From: Bacteroidota bacterium | GTDB lineage: Bacteria > Bacteroidota > Bacteroidia > Cytophagales > Cyclobacteriaceae | Direction: 5' to 3' | Assembly (NCBI GenBank): GCA_027593175.1 | Contig: JAQCJI010000016.1 | Coordinates: 1-40,677 of the forward strand | Length of the DNA: 40,677 nt | Shown here: piece after piece, positions 33,976 through 40,677 of the stretch | How the letters are laid out: each line of letters starts with the position of its first letter | Position numbering within the stretch: position 1 is the first letter of the stretch | Made by a program: the position numbers and the translations under genes | The notes under the pieces: model-generated | Told to the model about the DNA's origin: nothing | The model's input: only the letters and a program-made list of their open reading frames with translations | The model's database searches: none

Positions 33976-34827
33976 ATGAATAAAATAGGCTTCAATGTGC
34001 TGGCCTGGTCGGCTGAAATTTCTCCCAAGCTCTTTCCTATTTTGGATCGTTTGAAAACAATCGGTTACGATGGAGCCGAATTTTTCATTGGAGATACGGA
34101 TGCGAATTCTTGTTGTTTGGTGGGGGATTATTGCAAAAAAATAGGACTAGAAGTGACGGCAGTTACCGTCATGGGAGCTGCAGCCAATCCCATTTCCCCT
34201 GACCCGCTTATTCGTCAAAAAGCCAAGGAAAAACTTCATTGGGTTCTTGATCGAGCAGCAGATTTAGGTGCTCAAGTGTTGTGTGGACCTTTTCATTCTG
34301 CATTTGCCACCTTTGTGGCTCGGGCACCTTTGCCTGAGGAATACGAATGGTCTGCAGAGGTACTTCGAGAAGCTGGAACCTATGCACAAAGCTTGGGGAT
34401 CTTGCTGACTCCTGAGGCACTCAATCGATTTGAATGTTACCTTGCCAATACCATGGTACAGCTAGATCACTTATTGGCGCTGGTCAATCACCCGAATGTG
34501 CAGGGTATGTTTGATACGCATCATGCGAATATGGAGGAGAAAAAACTGGGGCTAGCCATCGAACAGATTGGACCACGATTGCGACATGTGCATATCTCAG
34601 AAAACGATCGAGGCACACCAGGTTCTGGGCATGTGGATTTTGACGAAACCTTTGCCAACTTGAAGCAGGTGGGCTATTCGGGTTGGTTGACCATTGAGGG
34701 TTTTTCGCGGAATGATCCTGACTTTGCCAATGCGATTGGGGTTTGGCGCGAGTTTTCAGCCCCTTGGGACATGGCCGAGCAGGGCTACCAGCTCATCAAA
34801 GGGATGTGTGAAAAGCATGGATTGTAG
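33976..34827 (+). CDS. Sugar isomerase, D-tagatose 3-epimerase / D-psicose 3-epimerase-like
   Basis: The 283-residue cytoplasmic protein is a TIM barrel of the AP-endonuclease-2 / xylose isomerase-like group. Metal ligands are readable in the order expected for D-tagatose 3-epimerase: E147 (PEALNRFE), D180 (FDTHHANMEE), H206 (HVHISEND) and E241 (TIEGFSR). The catalytic acid/base glutamates would be E147 and E241. SENDRGTPGSGHVDF at about 208-222 is a segment shared with ketose 3-epimerases. It interconverts keto-sugars at C3, or possibly a related hydroxy-keto compound (hydroxypyruvate isomerase has the same fold). Its position after the ThuA gene suits a pathway for unusual keto-sugars. No signal peptide. 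Confidence 0.88.
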   Translation: MNKIGFNVLAWSAEISPKLFPILDRLKTIGYDGAEFFIGDTDANSCCLVGDYCKKIGLEVTAVTVMGAAANPISPDPLIRQKAKEKLHWVLDRAADLGAQVLCGPFHSAFATFVARAPLPEEYEWSAEVLREAGTYAQSLGILLTPEALNRFECYLANTMVQLDHLLALVNHPNVQGMFDTHHANMEEKKLGLAIEQIGPRLRHVHISENDRGTPGSGHVDFDETFANLKQVGYSGWLTIEGFSRNDPDFANAIGVWREFSAPWDMAEQGYQLIKGMCEKHGL

Positions 34828-34852
34828 AAAAAAAATATAAGTTGTTCTGGGC

Positions 34853-35315
34853 TTACTTTTTTGGGATGTACCAGCTATTGCTGCTTAGGTCCACGCCTCC
34901 CTTGAGTTCTTCTTGTACTACGCGATCAATGATCCACAGGCCTTTCTGGGCCATGGCCTCAAAGGTGTCTATCCCCTCGTACTCCGGATTATGCTTCGGG
35001 TCCCCCTTGGCTGGTGGAATAAGCCCGGACTTCATCAAATCCAGTGTTTTTTGATTGGACACCCAGAGGTAGTTTTTTCTTCTCCTTTGATGTGTTTCAA
35101 CTATCCGTTGCGAATTTGCTCGCCAGTAAGAAATGAAATTTGGTTTTGGAGGAGGAGTTCTTGGTAGATGCACTCGATGTCCGTATCGTCATCCGATCCT
35201 CAAAGGGTGTTTTCGTCAGTAAAGAAAAATCGATGGTCGGAGAAAGGTTGCTTGGAATTCCTGTTGCCCAGATGCTGGCGATAACGAGTTGCTTCCCTTC
35301 AAAAAATCCCGGCAT
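34853..35315 (-). pseudogene. Frameshifted unknown gene downstream of the dihydroorotase gene
   Basis: An ATG at 35315 lies 6 bases after the dihydroorotase stop, an ideal coupled start, but its frame ends after 72 codons. From about 35150 down to 34853 a different frame on the same strand looks truly coding (YLWVSNQKTLDLMKSGLIPP, DTFEAMAQKGLWIIDRVVQE, GGVDLSSNSWYIPKK) and ends normally at 34853. Joining the two needs one frameshift near 35140-35200. I do not recognise the product; the C-terminal part is acidic-basic mixed and soluble. Either the gene is decayed, or the assembly has an indel, or only the 3' part (from ATG 35173, 106 residues) is used. Confidence 0.45.
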
Positions 35316-35321
35316 GTGGGT

Positions 35322-36668
35322 TTAGTTGGGTTGAACTTCCAAAGCTTTGCTTTTGATATCCTCGTTAAATACTCCTTCTGAGTATGCCAAATGTCCGTTG
35401 ACCCAGGTTTTTAGCACCTTGCTGTGGAAGGTCGTGCCCTCTAATGGAGACCAACCGCATTTGTACAGGATATTTTCCTTGCTCACGGTCCACTCGCTGT
35501 TGAGATCCACCAAGGTCAAATCTGCAAAGTAGCCTTCACGGATGTAGCCGCGTTCCTTGATGCGGTAGAGGATGGCGGGATTATGGCACATTTTCTCCAC
35601 GATTTTCTCCAGACTGATTTTGCCTTGAGTATGAAATTCAAGGAGACAGTTGAGGGAGTGTTGTACCAGAGGCGCGCCCGACATGGATTGGAAGTAGGGC
35701 TTTTGCTTTTCTTCCAAAGTATGCGGCGCATGGTCGGTGGTAATGATGTCGATGCGGTCGTCAAGTAGGGCGGCAAGTAATCCATCCTTGTCTTTTTGGG
35801 TTTTGATGGCTGGGTTCCACTTGATCAAGACACCTAGTCGCTCGTAGTCTTGGTCCGTAAACCAGAGGTGATGGACCGATACTTCGGTCGTAATGTTTTT
35901 ATCGGTCAAGGGGATGTCATTGCGGAAAAGATCCGTTTCCTTGGCCGTGCTGAGGTGGAGGATATGTAATCTAGCTCCATGTTTTTCGGCGAGGCCAATG
36001 GCCCGTTCGCTCGCTTCGTAGCAGGCTTGTTCGCTTCGGATCAAGGGATGGCAGGCGATGGGTACATTTTCCCCGTACTTTTCCCGGTAGAGTTCCTCGT
36101 TTTTCTCAATAATTTCCTCCTTCTCGGAGTGGATGGCGATCAATCCTTTGTGCGCTGCAAAAAGTTTCTCCAACATGGCCGGTTGATCCGCGAGGATATT
36201 TCCCTTTCCTGTAAAATACAGTCCATCGTCTGTGATGGCCAGGTGCTTGGAGGTGTCCCATTGGATGACCTGGTCCAGGTTGTCGGCAGTAATGCCAAGC
36301 AAGAAGCCATAGTTGGCCAGCGATTTGGTGGAGGCCAACTCGTATTTGTCGGCCCAAAGTTCGAGGGTAAGCGTATTGGGACGGGTGTTGGGCATCTCGA
36401 TAAAGGAGGTGACTCCACCGGCGATGGCTGCCATACTTTCGCTCGTGAGGTCAGCCTTGTGGGTCAGTCCGGGATCACGAAAATGTACCTGTCCGTCGAT
36501 CACTCCAGGAAGTAAGTACTTGCCGCGACCATCCACGATCTGGTACTGGTCTTGGGCAGGGATGGAACCGATTTTTTGGATGCGTTCTCCTTGGATTAGG
36601 ACGTCGGCAACTTGGATTTTGCCTTCGTTGACGAGGGTTACTTGCTGAATGAGCGTGGCTTGGGACAT
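35322..36668 (-). CDS. pyrC: Dihydroorotase, Bacteroidota type
   Basis: The 448-residue amidohydrolase has the family signposts: GVIDGQVHFRDPGLTHKADL at 56-75, GGVTSFIEMPNTRPNT (about 84-99), IHSEKE, HPLIRSEQAC, LHILHLST and TTDHAPHT. It should catalyse ring closure of carbamoyl-aspartate to dihydroorotate, step three of pyrimidine synthesis. Two differences from classical dihydroorotases are visible: the HxH metal motif reads Q60-V-H62, and an ITDDGLYF segment stands where the carbamoylated lysine normally lies. I believe these are shared by many Bacteroidota proteins annotated as dihydroorotase, but their catalytic meaning is not clear to me. It is followed by a frameshifted gene and preceded by a truncated one. 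Confidence 0.88.
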   Translation of the reverse strand: MSQATLIQQVTLVNEGKIQVADVLIQGERIQKIGSIPAQDQYQIVDGRGKYLLPGVIDGQVHFRDPGLTHKADLTSESMAAIAGGVTSFIEMPNTRPNTLTLELWADKYELASTKSLANYGFLLGITADNLDQVIQWDTSKHLAITDDGLYFTGKGNILADQPAMLEKLFAAHKGLIAIHSEKEEIIEKNEELYREKYGENVPIACHPLIRSEQACYEASERAIGLAEKHGARLHILHLSTAKETDLFRNDIPLTDKNITTEVSVHHLWFTDQDYERLGVLIKWNPAIKTQKDKDGLLAALLDDRIDIITTDHAPHTLEEKQKPYFQSMSGAPLVQHSLNCLLEFHTQGKISLEKIVEKMCHNPAILYRIKERGYIREGYFADLTLVDLNSEWTVSKENILYKCGWSPLEGTTFHSKVLKTWVNGHLAYSEGVFNEDIKSKALEVQPN

Positions 36669-36691
36669 GGTGAGTAGGGATATTCTTGCTT

Positions 36692-36937
36692 CTACAAAGA
36701 ACGCAGGTAATTGCTAAGATTACAATGAGCAGGGAACTTGAGGAAATAGTTTATTAGGCTGTAGGTCGGCACACCCCATTTCCGTTCTTCTTGAAGTTCC
36801 GTTTCCAAGATCAGCTGCCTCAAAAATTCCAAGATATCCGTCCAAAGTAGCACCTTACAGGCGGGGGTAGCGCCCAAGGAACAGCGCATGCAGCCCTCAA
36901 GGAGAAATTGGTCAATCTGAGGGTTGGGCTGAGGCAT
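36692..36937 (-). pseudogene. Truncated YdeI/DUF1801-type gene (N-terminal part only)
   Basis: The 81-residue frame opens like a YdeI-family protein: NPQIDQFLLEGCMRCSLGATPAC with the GC.RC.LG..PAC variant, then LRQLILETELQEERKWGVPTYS, where the family has ELKWG.P.Y. After TYSL the expected continuation (a G-K-N-V and F-K-x-x-C-x-L-x-F-F-K-G core, about 120 further residues) is missing and an unrelated 20-residue tail ends at 36692. So about two thirds of the gene is deleted or scrambled. It sits directly upstream of the dihydroorotase gene on the same strand, 23 bases away. A short functional protein is not expected. Confidence 0.65.
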
Positions 36938-37030
36938 TAAAAATTTGTTTCGAATTTTGATTGATTGGAAAGATAGAAACTTTTTGGATTGTGTATATTC
37001 CCATTTATTTCCCCTAAAAATAGCCTTTCT

Positions 37031-38167
37031 ATGAAAAGTACGCTATGCCTTTTCTTCGGGTTGTTGCTCAGCAATGCTTTTTGTCTAAAAGCCCAGGATT
37101 CCACCACGGTGCGACTGACGCAATTGATGCAAGATTACCCGGTCATGGGACTTTCTATAGCTGTAGTTAAAGATGGAAAAGTGGTGCATACCCAAGCTTT
37201 GGGATGGAAGGAGGAGGGGAAGGAGCTTTTGGAGAGCTCGGACCTCTTTCGAATCGCATCCATTTCCAAGTCCTTCACCGCGATAGGGCTCATGCAACTC
37301 GTAGAAAAAGGCACCCTTTCTTTAGACGATGACGTGAGTGAGTTAATTGGATTCCGGATTCGAAATCCAAAATTTCCCGATACAGTGATTACGCTTCGGA
37401 TGCTCCTTTCCCATACCTCAAGTATCAATGATCAGCAGGGGTATTTTAATTTGGATGTCATCCATCCAGATAAAAACAAGTATACCAAGAAAGTATACAA
37501 TGTTTACGAACCAGGAAAAGGATACCAATATTGCAACTTGAACTTCAACCTGGCAGGTGCGATATTAGAAAAGTACTCCGGGTTTCGATTTGATGCTTAC
37601 ATCCAAGAAAATATCCTCAAGCCACTAGGCCTTTATGGAGGTTACGATGTAGATCAGTTGGATAAAAGCCGCCTCGCTACGCTCTATACCTATCAGCGGG
37701 ATTCGGCCAAGTTTACTGCCTCGCCAGCAGCTTACGTCTCCAAAAGCGAGGAACTCAAGACCTACGTTCCGGGTTACAGTACGCCTATTTTTTCTCCTAC
37801 GGGAGGCATGAAAATCTCAGCGCCGGATCTAACCAAGTACCTCTTACTCCACATGAACTATGGGAAGGTCGGTAAGGTCCGGCTTATTTCCGCTGCCCAT
37901 TCTCAAGAAATGCAGACCCCTCTTTCTTCGGATGAAAATTATGGCTTGGCCCTGTGGAAAACGAATGTGCTAATTCCAGGAGTGGAATTGGTGGGGCATA
38001 CTGGTTCTGCCTATGGGCTGTATAGCGCGATGTTTTTCAATCCCGAAGAAAAATATGGTTTTGTAGTGATCAGTAACGGCTGTGACCCAACCTATGAAGC
38101 TGGCTTCAATATAGTAATTCGAAAAGCCTTTCAAATCTTATATGAAGAGTGGATTCTAAATCGATAG
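37031..38167 (+). CDS. Class C beta-lactamase-like serine hydrolase, exported
   Basis: The start ATG 37031 gives a 378-residue protein with a signal peptide (MKSTLCLFFGLLLSNAFCLKAQ); an earlier in-frame ATG at 36989 would hide it behind 14 residues. Active-site motifs of the beta-lactamase/transpeptidase fold are present: S77-I-S-K80 (nucleophile and base), Y167-C-N169 and H323-T-G. YCN and HTG variants are usual in esterase or peptidase relatives (EstB, D-aminopeptidase, LACTB-like) more than in true beta-lactamases, so antibiotic resistance should not be assumed. It acts in the periplasm, perhaps on peptidoglycan peptides or esters. Single gene, convergent with the DUF3820 gene. Confidence 0.92.
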   Translation: MKSTLCLFFGLLLSNAFCLKAQDSTTVRLTQLMQDYPVMGLSIAVVKDGKVVHTQALGWKEEGKELLESSDLFRIASISKSFTAIGLMQLVEKGTLSLDDDVSELIGFRIRNPKFPDTVITLRMLLSHTSSINDQQGYFNLDVIHPDKNKYTKKVYNVYEPGKGYQYCNLNFNLAGAILEKYSGFRFDAYIQENILKPLGLYGGYDVDQLDKSRLATLYTYQRDSAKFTASPAAYVSKSEELKTYVPGYSTPIFSPTGGMKISAPDLTKYLLLHMNYGKVGKVRLISAAHSQEMQTPLSSDENYGLALWKTNVLIPGVELVGHTGSAYGLYSAMFFNPEEKYGFVVISNGCDPTYEAGFNIVIRKAFQILYEEWILNR

Positions 38168-38179
38168 CAAAGCTTCTGC

Positions 38180-38404
38180 TTATGGTTTAGGATACCGAGA
38201 TTTTACTTCTTTGATGAGCTCCTCCAAGCCATTCAGTCGGATTTCATAGAGCGTATTCAAACACATGCCCAAGTGTCCGGAAGGAAAGCCTTTTTTGTGC
38301 ATCCAAACAAGGTAATCTTCAGGGATGTCGCAGAGCAGCCTTCCCTTGTACTTGCCAAAGGGCATGCTGTGCGTGACAATATCGATCAGGATTTTGGGAT
38401 TCAT
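38180..38404 (-). CDS. DUF3820 small protein
   Basis: The 74-residue protein carries the complete DUF3820 pattern: MPFGKYKGRLLCDIPEDYLVWMHKKGFP at about 14-41, then a helical C-terminus (NTLYEIRLNGLEELIKEV). Homologues occur across Proteobacteria and Bacteroidota; some are called putative quorum-sensing-regulated virulence factors, but the function is not known. The FGKYKG segment resembles one found in exonuclease-associated domains, hinting at nucleic-acid binding (weak inference). It lies tail-to-tail with the serine hydrolase, 12 bases between the stops. Confidence 0.9.
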   Translation of the reverse strand: MNPKILIDIVTHSMPFGKYKGRLLCDIPEDYLVWMHKKGFPSGHLGMCLNTLYEIRLNGLEELIKEVKSRYPKP

Positions 38405-38506
38405 AGCGCTAAAAATACCCTTTTTTCAACTCGGGAAACAAACAAGATGCCTTTTGATGCTAGCCGATCGCTTGGGTAATTAGTCAAGACTACCTAGGTT
38501 TACCCC

Positions 38507-39553
38507 ATGGAAATAGGAATAGATAGCTTTGCTGCATTTGTGACAGACGCCAAGGGTAATCCCATTGGAACTGCTCAGGATGCGTTGAGAGAATTGTTGG
38601 ATCGCATCCAGCTGGCCGATGAAAAAGGACTGGATGTATTTGCCATCGGCGAGCACCACCGCAAGGAGTTTTTAGATTCCGCAACCTCGGTGATTCTGGC
38701 CGCCGCGGCATCTCGTACGGCTCGAATTCGCTTGAGTAGTGCGGTGACCGTACTTAGCGCGGCAGACCCAGTTCGGGTATTCCAACAGTTTGCTACGCTA
38801 GACTTACTTTCCCAAGGCCGTGCCGAACTGGTTGTTGGTAGGGGTTCTTTTACGGAGGCATTCCCTCTTTTTGGATTGAATTTTCAAGATTACGATGCCT
38901 TATTCGCAGAGAAGTTGGATCTGCTCTTGCAGCTCAACGAACAAGAGGTGGTAACCTGGATGGGGAGATTTCGACCTCCCTTACAGGACCAAGCCATCTA
39001 TCCTCGACCTATGCAAGCCAAGCTTCCCATTTGGTTGGGCGTAGGAGGGACACCAGCTTCCTTTGTGCGGGCAGGATCCTTAGGTTTGCCCTTGATGGTG
39101 GCCGTGATAGGCGGAGAGACCCACCGTTTCCGTCCCTTAATTGATCTCTATCGGGAGGCGGGTGATAAGGCGGGCTATGCCCAAGAAGACCTAAAAGTGG
39201 GATTACATTCCTTGGGCTACGTGGGGCAGACCCATGAGGAGGCGGTGGAAAACTACTATCCAGGCTATGCCGAGGCCTTCACCCGGATCGGCAAGGAGCG
39301 CGGTTGGCCACCCGTGACCCGTGGGCGTTTTGAAGCCCAGAATGCCCCTAGAGGAGCCTATCTGGTTGGAAGTGCAGAGGAGGTTGCCGAAAAAATCCTT
39401 CGGCATAGCGCCTCCTGGGGCGGTATCGATCGCTTTACCTTCCAGCTAGATAATGCTGGACTGAGTCATCAGCAGTTGAGTGATACGATTGCACTCATTG
39501 GGGAAGAGGTCATCCCTTTAGTAAGAAAGGGCTATTCACTTAAATGCAGGTAG
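38507..39553 (+). CDS. LLM-class flavin-dependent oxidoreductase
   Basis: The 348-residue protein is a luciferase-like TIM barrel: GIDSFA at the N-terminus, IGEHHRKEF at about 47-55 (the luciferase-like EHH), VLSAADPVRVFQQFATLDLLSQGRAELVVGRGSF at about 82-115, and PIWLGVGGTPASFVRAGSLGLPLMVAVIGG at about 174-203. It would use reduced FMN and oxygen to oxidise an organic substrate; close relatives are of the Nem1/Mer-like atypical group, often annotated only as LLM-class oxidoreductase. No flavin reductase gene is adjacent. Cytoplasmic; a single gene or in a loose unit with the small gene at 39595 (41 bases apart). Confidence 0.92.
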   Translation: MEIGIDSFAAFVTDAKGNPIGTAQDALRELLDRIQLADEKGLDVFAIGEHHRKEFLDSATSVILAAAASRTARIRLSSAVTVLSAADPVRVFQQFATLDLLSQGRAELVVGRGSFTEAFPLFGLNFQDYDALFAEKLDLLLQLNEQEVVTWMGRFRPPLQDQAIYPRPMQAKLPIWLGVGGTPASFVRAGSLGLPLMVAVIGGETHRFRPLIDLYREAGDKAGYAQEDLKVGLHSLGYVGQTHEEAVENYYPGYAEAFTRIGKERGWPPVTRGRFEAQNAPRGAYLVGSAEEVAEKILRHSASWGGIDRFTFQLDNAGLSHQQLSDTIALIGEEVIPLVRKGYSLKCR

Positions 39554-39594
39554 TTAATGCCCGTTTCCTTTAAATCATCATTTCTTTTTTTACC

Positions 39595-39867
39595 ATGTTC
39601 AACAGTTCGGAATACCCCAAACCGCTCAATGAAGCTCAATTTATGGCCTGGCTAGAAAAGGGGCGTGCAAGTAAGATTCCTTTTGCTTACTTGTTGATCA
39701 TTTGGGATGAACTGGAACAGGAATATTTACCTATTTATGTGGAAAACCGTACCGATTTGGTGTCCTATGAAAAATACGGGACTTCTCCTGCACAACAATT
39801 GTTGGTAGCGGCTTATGATCTGTACTCTGAGTCTCGAGTGGGGTATGGAGTAAATGAGCTTTATTGA
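39595..39867 (+). CDS. Small unknown protein (90 residues)
   Basis: I do not recognise this protein. It is soluble and acidic, with no signal peptide; notable segments are LNEAQFMAWLEKGRASKIPF and a C-terminal SPAQQLLVAAYDLYSESRVGYG. Codon use looks like that of neighbouring genes, a strong terminator follows at once, and it begins 41 bases after the LLM gene, so it is very probably real. It might be in one transcript with the LLM gene. Function unknown. Confidence 0.75.
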   Translation: MFNSSEYPKPLNEAQFMAWLEKGRASKIPFAYLLIIWDELEQEYLPIYVENRTDLVSYEKYGTSPAQQLLVAAYDLYSESRVGYGVNELY

Positions 39868-39878
39868 ATTGGGTTGTC

Positions 39879-39917
39879 AAAAAAATATGCTTCAGATTTC
39901 TGAAGCATATTTTTTTG
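39879..39917 (+). terminator. Strong terminator after the 90-residue gene
   Basis: AATATGCTTCAGA and TCTGAAGCATATT form a perfect stem with a minimal loop, flanked by A and T runs. It can work in both directions, serving the minus-strand gene at 39964 as well. Confidence 0.9.
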
Positions 39918-39963
39918 ATTTTAGCTACTTAACCTTATTGAAACTAAGGCTAATTACCATCTT

Positions 39964-40302
39964 TTAACTACCAGCAGGACCTTGGTATTTTGCATCTCCA
40001 AAGGCTAAAATTGGAAAGAAGACAATGCTAAGCAGGAGTAGCCCTACCGTAAATCCTTCTGATTTTCCAAAGCTCTTGGCCAAGAGATTGTAGATCCATA
40101 CAAGAATGACAATGTTCAAAAATGGAATAAACATTAGAAATAGCCAACACCAAGGTTTTCCGACTATTTCCAACAAGACGATGGTATTGTAGATAGGAAT
40201 TAAGCAAGCCCAAGCGGGCTTTCCAGCCTTTGAATAAATGCCCCACTGGGAAGCAATCAGCAGCATAATTACTGCAAAATAGATGATAAATAATCCGATC
40301 AT
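39964..40302 (-). CDS. DUF5684-like membrane protein
   Basis: The 112-residue protein has four hydrophobic segments (about 2-19, 32-47, 53-72, 84-103). The pattern QWGIYSKAGKPAWACLIPIYNTIVLLEIVGKPWCW (in pieces: KAGKPAWACLIPIYN, EIVGKPWCW) followed by LAKSFGKSEGFTVGLLLL and ILAFGDAKYQGP is that of DUF5684, often annotated as a signal-peptidase-I-like membrane protein, though no protease residues are present. Function unknown. It converges on the terminator at 39879-39917 and diverges from the last gene of the window. Confidence 0.85.
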   Translation of the reverse strand: MIGLFIIYFAVIMLLIASQWGIYSKAGKPAWACLIPIYNTIVLLEIVGKPWCWLFLMFIPFLNIVILVWIYNLLAKSFGKSEGFTVGLLLLSIVFFPILAFGDAKYQGPAGS

Positions 40303-40346
40303 GGGTGAATTAGGTTTTGGATTTACTAATTAGATTTTCTTTGGGT

Positions 40347-40670
40347 ATGTTCATAAGGTCAATAATCGCCTTCATCTTCGCAGGTATCTGCAGCCCTATC
40401 AAGAACAAGATGCTAGACGGCTGTGAACTAACAAAAAAAGCCCTTTTAGTTGCTCTAGAAAAGAAGAATGGCTTTGTGAATAAAAACCTATTCAACGATT
40501 CCTATTTTGGAAAAGGAGAAACTGTAAGACGTCAGGGTTTTTTATTTGGAGATTGCTTTTTTCTTTTAGTGAATGATTTTTTAGATATTCTTGCTGATTT
40601 TGTTCTTCCTAATTTTCTTCGGAAGATCTCACCAAAACTCTTCTATTTGACAGGTGAGAAATATGAGTAA
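40347..40670 (+). CDS. Unknown protein with N-terminal hydrophobic segment (107 residues)
   Basis: ATG 40347 opens a 107-residue frame starting MFIRSIIAFIFAGICSP, which looks like a weak signal peptide or anchor. The rest has no recognised motif; FGDCFFLLVNDFLDILADFVLP is a second hydrophobic patch. Support: the frame runs to TAA at 40668-40670 and overlaps by 8 bases an ATG at 40663 (MSKES, cut by the window end) that could start a following gene, an overlap typical of operons. Against it: no recognisable family and unusual A/T-rich codons. Confidence 0.5.
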   Translation: MFIRSIIAFIFAGICSPIKNKMLDGCELTKKALLVALEKKNGFVNKNLFNDSYFGKGETVRRQGFLFGDCFFLLVNDFLDILADFVLPNFLRKISPKLFYLTGEKYE

Positions 40671-40677
40671 GGAAAGT

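Noticed and set aside
35140-35325. Plus-strand frame of 61 codons opposite the frameshifted gene (MVLEEEFLVDALDVRIV...)
   Set aside because: It looks protein-like at first, but overlaps the pyrC stop and the coupled start on the other strand, has no neighbour context, and no recognised family.
40310-40495. Minus-strand frame of 61 codons near the window end
   Set aside because: Low-complexity composition, lies opposite a better plus-strand candidate and in the probable promoter region of the DUF5684-like gene.
1-40677. CRISPR arrays, insertion sequences, prophage genes or rRNA
   Set aside because: No regularly spaced repeats, transposase or integrase motifs, phage structural proteins or rRNA segments were seen on either strand.

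Overview
The window looks like chromosomal DNA from a Bacteroidota bacterium, most likely a Cytophagales / Cyclobacteriaceae relative. The evidence is a type IX secretion (T9SS) substrate with a CHU_C-type C-terminal domain beside a PorP/SprF-like protein, an ExbB-X-ExbD-ExbD cluster, a PorT-like barrel, the lineage-type YaaA, AsnS and dihydroorotase proteins, almost no Shine-Dalgarno sequences, and one exact Bacteroidota promoter (TTTG-N19-TAnnTTTG). This assignment is by recognition, not by a search.

Region 1 (1-10.6 kb) is catabolic and largely exported. It holds a Tat-signal Gfo/Idh/MocA oxidoreductase (cut by the window edge), a penicillin-acylase lipoprotein, an M20D amidohydrolase, a two-gene FAD/Fe-S sugar dehydrogenase of the glucoside 3-dehydrogenase type, an exported sugar isomerase, the decayed tail of a TonB-dependent receptor, a YceI protein and an M28 peptidase. 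Oxidation of sugars at C3 followed by isomerase / Gfo-type steps is a plausible shared theme.

Region 2 (10.9-22.1 kb) is mostly housekeeping: the ExbB/ExbD energy-transduction cluster, two MFS carriers, asnS and rpoN back to back, a PAP2-like membrane protein, a PorT-like barrel, a tRNA-Arg(ACG) with its own promoter and terminator, and a third MFS carrier. The tRNA carries paired changes (A19 and U56) at the nearly universal G19-C56 tertiary pair, which is the most unusual single observation here.

Region 3 (22.2-30.9 kb) is a cell-surface block: a 1836-residue T9SS substrate with two similar propeller-like modules, yaaA just 3 bases downstream of it, and, divergently, a PorP/SprF-like protein followed by a Ste24-type M48 protease.

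Region 4 (30.9-40.7 kb) is mixed: a PhyH-type dioxygenase, a DUF808 membrane protein preceded by a conspicuous nested inverted repeat, a ThuA-like protein and a tagatose-3-epimerase-like isomerase, dihydroorotase flanked by two damaged genes (a frameshifted unknown and a truncated YdeI-type gene), a class C serine hydrolase, a DUF3820 protein, an LLM flavin oxidoreductase, and small unknown or membrane proteins to the end. No insertion sequence, prophage, CRISPR array or rRNA was seen. I found no clear-cut new multi-gene system; the best leads are the tRNA covariation, the leader structure before the DUF808 gene, the duplicated surface protein and the three decaying genes.
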